A model generated the notes under the pieces. It searched no databases, had not been told where the DNA came from, and saw only the letters and a program-made list of their open reading frames with translations. Of a stretch of 64,000 nt of DNA, positions 53,302 to 63,250 are shown piece by piece. The position numbers and the translations under genes are program-made. Within the stretch, counting starts at the first letter, position 1. Each line of letters starts with the position of its first letter. This DNA is from Paramacrobiotus metropolitanus (taxonomy: Eukaryota; Tardigrada; Eutardigrada; Parachela; Macrobiotidae): positions 496,001-560,000 of the forward strand of contig NW_026570299.1 of NCBI RefSeq assembly GCF_019649055.1, read 5' to 3'.

Positions 53302-55268
53302 ATGTTAGTCTTTCCGGTGGCCACCGTTTTCTTGTCATTTCTGACTGTTTCCCAGATCAATGCAGCATCCTACACTGCAGCGCGTAAGCTAGGCCTGCCT
53401 TTAGCAGAACAGTATTACGATTGCAGTAGTGTTATAGATGACGTTACGAATTTTGACGTTTATTAATGTTTTAGGAAACCTGGAGAATTACTGCGACCGA
53501 ACCCTGAGCATAAGCTGCCCGTCCATTTATGGAGAAGCTGGAACACTCAGATTTCATTACATGCCTAGCACGTCATGCAAAGTGACAGTTACACTCAGCA
53601 GCAGTTCTTGTGGATCGTCTTATGAATACTTCGGCATCTACCTTAATATACGGTAAGAGTGCGTATTGTGAATTCGATTACGTTTCACATAAGTTTTAGA
53701 AGTTTGAGTTTTACCGTATTCGTGGACAGTTGAGTAAGTATCGTTACCAAATAACGGAAGCACGGGCTGATTTATTAAATCTGTTAAATCTCTATAAATC
53801 TGGTGAATCTCTATGAAATCTGGATCGACCGGTAGTACAGTTCAAAGCGAGTCGCGCATTTTATGTACTGCGATTTTGGTTACACTTTAGGGCGGAGACA
53901 TCGCTCCATAACATTAATTTTTAGTAATTTACATAGCACACGCAAGCGACCTGTATTCGGATTTCCCAAGCAAAGCCGCTGTACAAAACTTGTGCCGGGC
54001 CTCGTTTGAGAAGCATAGATAAAAAGCGCTCGGTAGGATTTATTGGAAAGGGAACTTCTTGTAGGAAAGGGAAAAACTAAATTTCGTTAAAGTTCTTCGA
54101 ATGCAGTGTCCCGTATGGCGAGCTGTTTCCTTATCTCGGTGATCGGTTAGCCGTCGGAATCGAAGTAGAGATGACGGTTAACAGTCTTACATAATTATAC
54201 ATACGAGTTGTTCAGTTTGTATGGAAATTATAGTTCTTCATTGCAGAAAATCCTACATGCCAACAAGCTCGACCATGCAAATTTACGACACATCCAGCAG
54301 TCGTACGCTGGGAAAGTCGTGGAACGGCGGGAATCAGCCACAGTACAGCAATCCCACCTCCGCTGGTCAGTATCTCTCCAGATCCACCAGGCGTCCAGAA
54401 ATTTCCATTGAATTCACACCATCCCGCTCCTATCCTCCCACATCTAGCCATGAGGTTTATTTCGATTATGTTATTGTTTCAGGTAACTCAGTGCAATTCG
54501 ATTTGCGTAATGATGTTTTACGGTATCCCTTAAATGTAATTTATTAAAAGAAAATTCTTGGTGAACCTGCAGACACCACCTCATCGTACAACACGTACTG
54601 TCGCGCGTTAAGCGGGTATATCAGCGACAACCTTATTTGCGACACATCGGATGACCGTGTCAACTGTCCTTCGTCGTACTCTGCCTCGGTGTATACCATG
54701 GAAGCGGCAACATCCCGCCAAAGTTGCTGTAAGCGTTGACCGCTCCACAACCGTGTCTGAAAGCGACCATAGTAGAGAACAGAAGAATACGCACTGGCCC
54801 GCATTAATTTTTTATACTCTGTTAAATTTCAGCGACAACGACAACAAGAAGAACGACAAGAAGAGCAGCAACAACGACAGCGAATTACGATTATCTCGGT
54901 TTGCAGCAAAATAAATAATTCGTCATATTGTATTTTGATGGTGAAATAATATCCGGTTTATTGCAGTGCCCACTCATGGCGGGCTAAGCGGCGGTGCCAT
55001 TGCCGGCATAGTTATCGGATGTGTGGCATTTGTGGCCATTATCATTGGGATCATTGTCGCTTGCGCCTATCGTGGACCGCAGGTGACGGTGCAGAATGCG
55101 GCTTTCACCCATAACGCCCACTCAGCTGCACCAGCGGTGGTCTTTACGCAACAAAGCGGACCGCCACCGTATCCTTATCCTGCCCAGGTTTACGCCCCGG
55201 GACCGTATCCACCGGGAACTATGCCACAAACAGCAACGTTCACAACGACCACCACGACGACTAATTGA
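53302..55268 (+). CDS. CUB-like single-pass membrane protein, locus E (6 exons, 339 aa)
   Basis: Exons 53302-53383, 53475-53652, 54247-54482, 54573-54728, 54833-54898 and 54967-55268; 1020 nt in frame. Signal peptide: MLVFPVATVFLSFLTVS. CUB-like part: NLENYCDRTLSISCP, MPSTSCKVTVTL, YFGIYLNIR, STMQIYDTSSSRTLGKSW, EISIEFTPS, VYFDYVIVSG. Four-Cys module: NTYCRALSGY, LICDTSDDRVNCP, SRQSC. The fifth exon, read in the splice-consistent frame, is a Thr/Arg-rich stalk (TTTTRRTTRRAATTTANYDY). TM: GGAIAGIVIGCVAFVAIIIG, then NAAFTHNAHSAAPAVVF, a PPPYPYP stretch with a PPxY-type WW ligand, and YAPGPYPPG. The stalk donor (CTCG|GTTTGC) is weak, so the stalk may be optional; exon 4 to exon 6 splicing also keeps the frame. 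The usual CG after the first Cys is CD here. Confidence 0.85.
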
Positions 55269-56066
55269 GAATTTTTTTGATGATCACAGTCATAAAATCG
55301 CAGCTGATACCACCCGACGAGCAATCTTCCTCATGACATTGCATTATCCTTGGAACACTGCGGCAAAATCTCTGCAATGGTAGTTGCAAATTGTTTTGGC
55401 TTACAATATGTTTTTCATCCGCTTGGCACTGTTTTGTATTAAGATAAAAACGTGTAACAAGGAAAATGCTGCTTTGACATATTGCTGACTCCACAAAGTG
55501 AATTACTGTTGTATTGTGCTCCTGGGCTTCGCAACAAAGACGAAAATCCATGGCACGATTTTTTCATCATACTTTTTCCTGCCACTTGGTTACTCTGACG
55601 AGAAGTGCAGAACATGGCTTGCACGTCTCGTAATGCCTTTTGTGGTGGAACGTTGCGCAACGCTTTTTGCTGCTCTCTTTGCGGCACTTGGATTCCGCGA
55701 GTTATTCTCCCAAAGTAGCCTATCCTCTCCTAGCCGCCGAAGAAGTGCTGGTTTTTGCTTTCTCCGCAGCGGCAACCCCCTGACACTTACTTTTGAGTAC
55801 AATGCGTGTGCATGATGCAGTTCAGAATGCGCCCCAGTTTGGCTACACGTTTAATCAGTTATGAGAAAATGAATGTACGGTAGATGCTAAGATGCGTAAC
55901 AGCCGTTAAAAAATTTCATACCAGCTGGGCCGACGACACCAAAAGTCTTGAAAGCTAAAAGAACAAAGTCGTACTCAGGCGCTAGGTATTCGTACTTCGT
56001 GCCTAGACCATTACCGCCTTTTAATAAGCATCACATACAAGTACATACTGAGTACTAAATCAAAAT
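55269..56066. other. 3' flank of E, no gene
   Basis: Positions 55269-55385 resemble the 3' flank of F (63251-63380), for example CGCAGCTGAT and GCAATGGTAG/GCATTGGTAG, marking the duplicated unit. ORF 55498-55815 is unsupported. Confidence 0.45.
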
Positions 56067-57605
56067 TCATAACAAAAACACTTCTTCAATGCTATCCTGC
56101 TCGGGGATCGTACCCATGACACATAACGCGTTTCCCCGTTGCATTTGAATAGATAGCCGCTGTCTAAAAAACTCTTTTGCCCGCTTCTGGCCTGTGGCGG
56201 AAGCCATGCAGTTGCCGCCCTTCCCCACGAGTTTTTTCGTTCCGCCTCCCCAGGGTCCGTAAATTTCCAAGGCGGCAGCTACTAGATTGTATCTTGGTTG
56301 TAGCCAGCCGTGTTTCGACAGTTTTCTTCTCTCCGCCTGCTCCGCTGCTGCACCGACGCACACGGAAGTACGGTCAATATACGACGCGGCGAGTGGGTCC
56401 ACGCAGGTTACGTCAATAGCCAGTGGTTTTCCCCGCTCCCACGGGACGAGGGTAATCACATCTGGCCGTTTTTTATCTTTCACGGACAGGCCTTTTGGCT
56501 CCATTCTGGCCGGAAAACCCGCGGTCTTCAAAGCACGGGTGAATTCTCCACTGATTCCATCGTGTCGTGGCAGCCTCCCAGCTGACCGTTTGCAACGGAG
56601 CCCGTGACGGCCCAGCTCGTCGACCAGACTGCCGCAGACGCACACGTGAGGAGTGATAATAGGAGCTCCCAGACGCAACGCCACACGTATACGGAAGGCG
56701 TCGTTATCCAACAGGTTACCAAGGCAGGCTGCGGGCAACGCATGGATCCACACACCGGATTCCGGCGCTGACACCGCCTTCAGGTGAGCGACTTCCTCTC
56801 GGGAGACCCTTAACGTGGCCAGCTTTGATAAGGCGTTCAGGGTCGCAGGTGTGTCCCAAACTTTTTGGACGTGGCGCAACGCTACAGGCGGGAGTTCATC
56901 CGTTTCGGTTAACGCTTTCCAGGCGCATGTGGCGGTTGTCAAATCCGTAGCCGTTAGCGTCGGGCACAGTCTGGAGATCAGCGGGTGCAACGAAGAAGCC
57001 GATGCCAAATAGGCAGAGGGAGCTAGCTTCTCCGTGCGTCTGATCCCCAAACCGCCAAATCGAACGGGAAGGGAGGCTTGCAGCTAGGTCGGGTGGTCCA
57101 TTCGTACGTTCGTAATGGTCTCCACTGCTTCGCGAAACACCTGGTCGAGTCTGTAAAGCTCTTTTGGGAACATCCAGGCCAGTAACGTGCGCAAAACGTG
57201 GACGATTTTCGGCACTGCCAGGCAATTCTTCAGTAGAAAAAGGGCTTGGTGCTTAGGTATCAGCTGAAGTCGGCTGCACATAACTTCCAGCTGACGGATC
57301 TTCTCGTCGATCATCGGAACTACTGCTGCTGGCAACAGAGGAGATCCGAGTAAGCTCAGTTTTTCCGCCGAAACAATAGCAATGCCGGGAAACAAACCGG
57401 CAAAGTGATTAGCGGCCGCTGTTCGCTCCGTTGCGGTGCCGCCGCACAGGAACAGTTCACATTTTCCGATGTTGACTGCCAAGCCGATCTTCTGAGCTTC
57501 TGTTATTAGCTGCTGAAAGTTTTGTAGCACGCTCAGTAGGCTGCCTCCTAATGTCGCGTCATCCATGTACCAGGCGTTGAGGTGCCTAGATTGATATCTA
57601 GGCAC
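56067..57605 (-). pseudogene. 5'-truncated R2-like non-LTR copy with one in-frame stop
   Basis: It starts at the catalytic box (AWYMDDATLGG, about 57580). It continues through KIGLAVNIGKCELFLCGG, HQALFLLKNCLAVPKIV, ASLPVRFGGLGIRR, a CVCGSLVDELGRHGLRC cluster, KKRPDVITLVPWERG and AIDVTC, and ends TGQKRAKEFFRQRL ... VFLL with a stop. A TAG at 57084-57086 replaces the Trp found in the other copies (WTQASLPV); otherwise the frame is open. The tail is the closest match to the fragment at the left edge of the window (2-145). Everything N-terminal to the RT catalytic box is missing. Confidence 0.82.
57583..57604. repeat. Perfect 9-bp hairpin at the truncated 5' end of a non-LTR copy
   Basis: TGCCTAGAT (57583-57591), a 4-base loop, then ATCTAGGCA (57596-57604). 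It lies right where homology to the RT family ends. Confidence 0.7.
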
Positions 57606-57866
57606 GTTATCACCTGTCATACACAGTACTCGTACGGTAAAAATATTATTTTTATCACTTTTACATGTGCAGCATACCTTAGTCGGATCCCCACAGTGAT
57701 ATTGTTAACAGAAGTATTAGTAAGAAACAACAAAGGATCGATTTACAGTAAGATCCCCATGACATTTTATGGAAGATAATGCTGACAATAAATTATAAAT
57801 TAAGTGCCTGTATAAAAATACGTTGCAGTTTCTTACCAAGACGAAATTTTGACTTTTCGCTGAGTC

Positions 57867-58848
57867 TAACATGCCATTCGGCTCGAGGATGGACATCTAC
57901 GATACATCACGATACATTTACGATACAGCACGCGCACACTGGGCAAAACCTGGACCGGAACCTCCTATGCAGCGCCGCGGTACTGTCTTTGACATATCCG
58001 CTCAGAGCGCTGCAGTAAGTACTGTACGATGAATAGGTGTCTAGGATAGAGAATAACATCCTGTCTGTTCTACAGGAACTTTAAGGTTCATGAATTCACT
58101 TCCTTTCAGAATTACCTCACACAATAACTTAGTCGAATACGACTTGATGACTGGGATGTGGGATATAATGTTACAGAGGTGGATTCAATAGAAATGTTCG
58201 GTTGCCTAGCCGATGCGGAGAGATACTGGCCAGCTGAGGAGGGGTTCGAGTACAGTGAAACCTCATCTTACGTACACCCCGAAGAAACGTACACCCCGGA
58301 ATTCCGTACGGAGGTGTACGTATTTCAGAGGTTTCACTGTATTATTTGCGACGCCACCGACGACCGCATCAGTTGCCCTTACTCTTATTTGTCGGTAGTG
58401 CACGGTTTGGATCCGGCAATATATCGACAAACCTGCAGTAAACATCTCTTTCTTCGTTCGTTATGTTCCGTAATAACTTATTTCGAATTTTTTGAAAACT
58501 GCTTTTGGATATTCAGTACAGAATGTGTCATTTATAACAAAACGCTGCAAAAGGCGCTTGCCTTGGTTCTATGCAGCACTGGATTGGGGAGAGATTGCCG
58601 GCATCGTCGTTGGGTGCGTGGTCTTTGTGGCAATCGTCATCGGGATCATTGTTGGCTATCGCGCCAATCGCCGGCCTCGCACCACTGTCCAGAAAGTAGC
58701 CTTCACCAACAACGCCTACTCTGCAGCGGTCGTAACTTTTTCTCAACCGGGTGCGCCACCGCCGCACCCCAACCGGGCCTATGTTCCAACTTCCAGCACC
58801 GTATCCAGCGGGTATAGCACCGCTTCCTCCGGCACCACAGCATGTTAA
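57867..58848 (+). pseudogene. CUB-like locus G: rearranged by a microinversion, lacks exons 1-2
   Basis: The first half of the second CUB exon is on the plus strand (57871-57979: MPFGSRMDIYDTS, then ARTLGKTWTG), including a small internal duplication of ACGATACA-type sequence. The stretch 57980-58258 is inverted: on the minus strand it reads the second half of that exon (YSNPSSAGQYLSASARQP...), the intron, and the first half of the four-Cys exon (YCSALSGYV). After a MITE (58253-58339) the plus strand resumes with the rest of the four-Cys exon (ICDATDDRISCP, YRQTC). The TM/tail exon (58586-58848: GEIAGIVVGCVVFVAIVIG, VAFTNNAYSAAVVTF) follows and is intact. Signal peptide and first CUB exon are not present; a truncated retrotransposon lies upstream. 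It is closest to gene B. Confidence 0.8.
58253..58339. mobile_element. 87-bp MITE with CAGTGAAACCTC ends and TA target duplication
   Basis: Perfect 12-bp terminal inverted repeats CAGTGAAACCTC/GAGGTTTCACTG with further inner pairing (TACGTACACC/GGTGTACGTA). TA occurs on each side (58251-58252 and 58340-58341). The CAGT start and TA site are typical of Tc1/mariner/pogo elements. It sits inside the four-Cys exon of locus G, at the right end of the inverted segment. Confidence 0.85.
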
Positions 58849-60077
58849 ATAAGGGACTGCTTGCAGGCGGTAGAACCAATTCTAGCTAAACAAACGAGCG
58901 AAATCTGCTGTGCATACCCAGCAAGTTGACTTCATTTGGTTGACCTTCATCGGGTCTAACACTGTAATCGTACTTTTATAGGCATCCGTAGTTTCAACCG
59001 TAGTATCACTTAAAATTGCTGGAAATGTATTTCGGAAGATTTTCGAAGGCAGACAAAATTTCTTAAAAATGGCTTGTAAACAAAGCATTTGTTTGTGATG
59101 TGTTTCTTAAACAAACTTTTTAGGGGAAGGTTGTGGGCACCACCTTTCACCACCAAGGTCTCCCGACATCACGTTTCAACAGTTCCTGCTTTTGAAAAAG
59201 AGTTAAAAGCACCGAACAAAACACAACGAAATGCTTCTGTTCTTTTTTAATCATAGATGTTTGGTTTGGATGTGTTCTGTGGTCGAAGCAGAAGTAGAAA
59301 AGGAACAGCGACAGCAAGTAAAACATCTGATAGTGTACTGATTGTTGTACTGAAATAAAAAGGGCACGAGTGGTGTTAGTACTGAAATTGGGATTCCAAG
59401 GACAAGTAAGTTATTATCGCATAGACTACGAATCTACAGCTGAAAAGGGGAAGGGAAAGCAACTTCTAATGAATTACGGAGTCCCTATGCAGCAGGTGTA
59501 AGAAATTCAAATGATTTCTCCACTTTAAGGCGCAAAATTTTCCTTTTAAGGTTTAAGATCATTTCTGCAGCCAATTAAAGCGACATGCAAATTTTTTAGT
59601 AGACATTATCGTCGTCTGTGGACTTTGTACAATTTCAGGGTTCGTCCATAAAACCTAATTTCTACCTGCAGGCTGTTTTAATATTTGCACTACTATGTAG
59701 GTTATGATGTTGTATGATTTGTCCATCGCATACAGAGTCTGTAAATGATTAGGTTATGATCTGCCCATCGCATTAATTCTTTCGCGCAATTTGCGCGGGG
59801 TCTGCTGGTACAATGTTTATAATGGTTATAACTAAAGGTCAGCGGCAGCTACTAAACTGATGGCATTTAGTAACCTTTAATACTCAAAACAATTAAGAGA
59901 GTTGGCCGTCGCTAATCATACTAGACAGACTGACCGTTTCCATCTTCACCTTCCAGACTTCCTAACGGCAACTAACTTTACAATTTTCAAAACAGTTCAC
60001 ATTACCAGTTCATATTAACAGCTTAACAATGGACTCTGTGGGAAGCACAACAGAACCGCCAACATGAGTGATTCACA
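58849..60077. other. Intergenic region, no gene
   Basis: AT-rich, only short ORFs. The string TTAGGTTATGAT followed by CTGCCCATCGCA is nearly repeated at 59700-59775 (two units of about 60 bp). No gene is supported. Confidence 0.35.
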
Positions 60078-60109
60078 GCACAAGACAATTATCATAACTG
60101 TCTTGTGCT
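60078..60109. repeat. Perfect 11-bp hairpin at the 5' edge of a non-LTR fragment
   Basis: AGCACAAGACA (60078-60088) and TGTCTTGTGCT (60099-60109) with a 10-base loop, a few bases before retrotransposon homology begins near 60117. Confidence 0.7.
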
Positions 60110-60116
60110 TGTGTAG

Positions 60117-60344
60117 CTACATCTTTTCCCCGATCGCTTTTGAGACGATGGGTCCCTGGGGTCCGTATGCTATCGCTATTGCGAAGGAACTGGGGAAACG
60201 AATGCAACAGCATACAGGAGAGCGCCGGTCGCATGAATTTCTGCGCCAACGGCTTTCGCTGGAGATTCAACGCGGTAAAATGCAGCATTTATCCTTGGCA
60301 CGATGGACGGAGTGGATAGTTTAAATGAAATTTTGCTGTTGTAA
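60117..60344 (+). pseudogene. 5'-truncated non-LTR retrotransposon ORF end
   Basis: Encodes FSPIAFETMGPWGP, KELGKRMQQHTGE and FLRQRLSLEIQRG, like 24129-24380. A one-base indel near 60275 shifts the last 20 codons; the final LNEILLL and stop are readable in the other frame to 60344. Confidence 0.75.
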
Positions 60345-61240
60345 ATTTGCTGTTACGTGTTTCTTTTTCTTTCATCAGAAATGTGCGTTGATTATCATAA
60401 TCCATAGGCAAACCATAAATCAAGAAATCATCGGTTATTTCTAAGTGCCAAAACTCTCTTTAACCATCTTCAGCTGGGGCTGTTGCTCCCTCATAGTTGG
60501 CAAATTATGATGATTCATACGGGAATTATGTAATCACTGGGAATGTATGCCTGCGTTTATAACCAACAGACGTACTACACGTGGCATTCATGAGTCAGCA
60601 AAATATTATCAGCGAATCGGAAGACGAGTACGCTTGCGTGGCACGGCAGTAATTTGTCAATGTCAAAAGTAGTTTTCACAAATTCTTACATGAGATAAAT
60701 GCGATACCATTTCAAAGGATCAATTTTTTTAAAAGTTTATATCTGTGTCACTGTAGGTGTTTTCGTTCCAAACACATAAGAAATTAAGTAGTTTTGTGCA
60801 GGTAAGGTTGGTTGGGTGCTGCTTAGCCTCCAGTGTCTCGCTAATATCAGATGCCACGTGCAATGCTGTACCAACAAATTAAAGTTCGCAGTGCATTAAT
60901 GTCAATATGTGTTATCTTATTTATTTGCATCATGCATGCGACAGCTGTTAAAGATAATTTATCAAACACAACGGTTAAAGGCTGTTGCACGTTGCTGATT
61001 ACTCATGTTGCATGTTGCTGATAACTCAATACAGCAATTGCAAACTCAGAGAGCCGTAAATGCTATTATCAATAATGTCTTTTAAAGTCAACGAAGTACC
61101 ACAACTGCGTACAGGTGCAGGTTAATTTCGACGGCCATAATTAAATTTTGTCATGCTGTATCACTTCTAAAGGCATTAGCTACCGTAACAAGCTTTAAAT
61201 ATTAAATTGGCCCTTCCGATTTGTAAAGCACAGAAACATC
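60345..61240. other. Upstream region of gene F with a duplicated promoter-side segment
   Basis: Positions 60810-60965 match 52905-53050 upstream of E. CATGCATGCGACAGCTGTTA is the best conserved part. No gene. Confidence 0.55.
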
Positions 61241-63250
61241 ATGTTAGTCGCTCCGACAGCCACCGTTTTCTGTGCATTTCTCACTGTTTCCCAGATCAAT
61301 GCAGCATCCTACACTGCGACGCGTAAGTAAGACGCACCTTTAGCCGAGCAGTATTACGACCAGATGCGTTATGAATTATTGTGACATTCCTTAATGCTCT
61401 AGGAAATCTGGAGGATTATTGCGGCCGAACCCTGAGCACAAGCTGCCCGTCCTTGTATGGAGAAGCTGGAACCCTCAGATTTTATTACATGCCTAGCACG
61501 TCATGCAAAGTGACAGTTTCTCTCAGCAGTTATTATTGTGGAACGTCTTATGAATACTACAGTATCTACCTCAATATACGGTAAGACTGCAAATTGCAAA
61601 CTCGAGCGCCAATGTATGTTATAGCAGTTTGTGTTTTTTCCATATTCATATTCTTATGCACCTGAGTACCGTTATCAGGTAATTAATGTACGGGATTGGT
61701 TACTAAATTATTTTGGTTATCTCCTTCCCATTTTTGGTGGACCGGTGGCCCGGTTCAAAGCGGGTGGAACATTTTGTCATTTGTGCATTTTAGCTTTAGT
61801 TACGCTTTGGAGCAGAAGCATTGCTCCATAAAATTTGTGTAACTCCATAGCGCACGCGAGCGATCTTTCAGATTTCACAAGCAAAGGTGCCTCACGAAAC
61901 GTGCGATGGAACAGTTAGAGTATGTAAGAAAAAAACGCTCGGTCAAATTCGGTGCAAGTCGAATTCGAGCGCCTTTTCCCATTAAAAGCAGGTGGCATAA
62001 TATATTATTAGGCACGACATAATGAGTGATTCCCAATCGATAAGAAACTAAAAACCAAATTTCTTTTAGCTAAATTTCGTTAAAGTACTTGGTACTATCA
62101 CAACCTTCAATGTGGCGCCTTACAACCCTTCGTCGGTTTTTGGTTAGCAAGCGTTTTGAGGTTGAGATAACAAACTGACGGAGAGCAATCTAAAAAGTTC
62201 AATCGGTTCCAAAAATGGTTACTTCATATTACAGCAAATCCTACATGCCTTCAAGCTCCAAGATGGAGATCTACGACACATCCAGCGGTCGCACACTGGG
62301 AAAGTCGTGGGACGGAGGCTTTAGTCAGGCGCAGAACAGCAATCCCACCTCCGCTGGCCAGTATCTCTCCAAAACCACTGGTCGTCCAGAAATTTCCATT
62401 GAGTTCACTCCATCCCACTCCTATCCTCCCACATCTAGCCATGAGGTTTATTTCGATTATGTCCTTATTTCAGGTAAATTAATACAATTCGATGTGCTTG
62501 ATGTGCCCCTATTTTCGTCATAATTGAACTTCTTGTTGTATCTGCAGACACCTACACAAGGTATAACTCGCACTGCCCCGCTTTAAACGGTTATCTTAAT
62601 GATAACATCATCTGCGACACAACGGATGATCGCGTCAACTGCCCTTCGTCGTACTCCGCCTTGGTGTATAACATGGACGCGGCAACATCCCGCCAAACTT
62701 GCTGTAAGCGCTGTCCGCTCCACAACCAAGTTTCGAAGCTACCGTAGTAGAGAACAGAGGAGTGCGCACTGGTCCGCACCACTTTTTTATAGTCTGTTAA
62801 ATTTCAGCAACAACGACAACAACTGGACCAACAACAACAAGAACAGCAGCAACAACGACAGCAAATTACGATTATCTCGGTACGCAAAATAATAAATAAT
62901 TTTTCATACGGTAATTTGATGGTATAAATATGATCCGGTGTATTGCAGTGCCCACTCATGGCGGGCTAAGTGCCGGTGCCATTGTCGGCATAGTTGTTGG
63001 ATGTGTGGCATTCGTGGCCATTGTCATTGGTGTCATTGTCGCTTGTGCCCACCGGGCACCGGAAGTGACGGAGCAGAAAAAGGCTTTCACCCACAACGCC
63101 TATTCCGCGATGCCAGCGGTGGTCTTTACGCAACAAGGCGGCTTTCCGCCGTACCCTTATCTTGCCAAGATTTATGCCCCGGGGCCGTATCCACCCGGAG
63201 CCATGCCACAATCAGCATTTATCACTACGACTACCACGACGACTAACTAA
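61241..63250 (+). CDS. CUB-like single-pass membrane protein, locus F (6 exons, 342 aa)
   Basis: Exons 61241-61322, 61403-61580, 62235-62473, 62548-62703, 62808-62879 and 62949-63250; 1029 nt in frame. Signal peptide: MLVAPTATVFCAFLTVS. CUB-like part: NLEDYCGRTLSTSCP, MPSTSCKVTVSL, YYSIYLNIR, SKMEIYDTSSGRTLGKSW, EISIEFTPS, VYFDYVLISG. Four-Cys module: YNSHCPALNGY, IICDTTDDRVNCP, SRQTC. Stalk exon: TTTTTGPTTTRTAATTTANY, with good splice sites on both sides. TM: GAIVGIVVGCVAFVAIVIG, then KAFTHNAYSAMPAVVFTQQ, GFPPYPYL and YAPGPYPPG. The PPxY of E is PPYPY here. Thr residues in the stalk suggest O-glycosylation. It differs from E by scattered substitutions in all exons, so it is a separate old duplicate and not an assembly copy. 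Confidence 0.86.

Noticed and set aside
55498-55815. 105-codon ORF downstream of gene E
   Set aside because: No domain or paralog; the matching 3' flank of F has no equivalent open frame.
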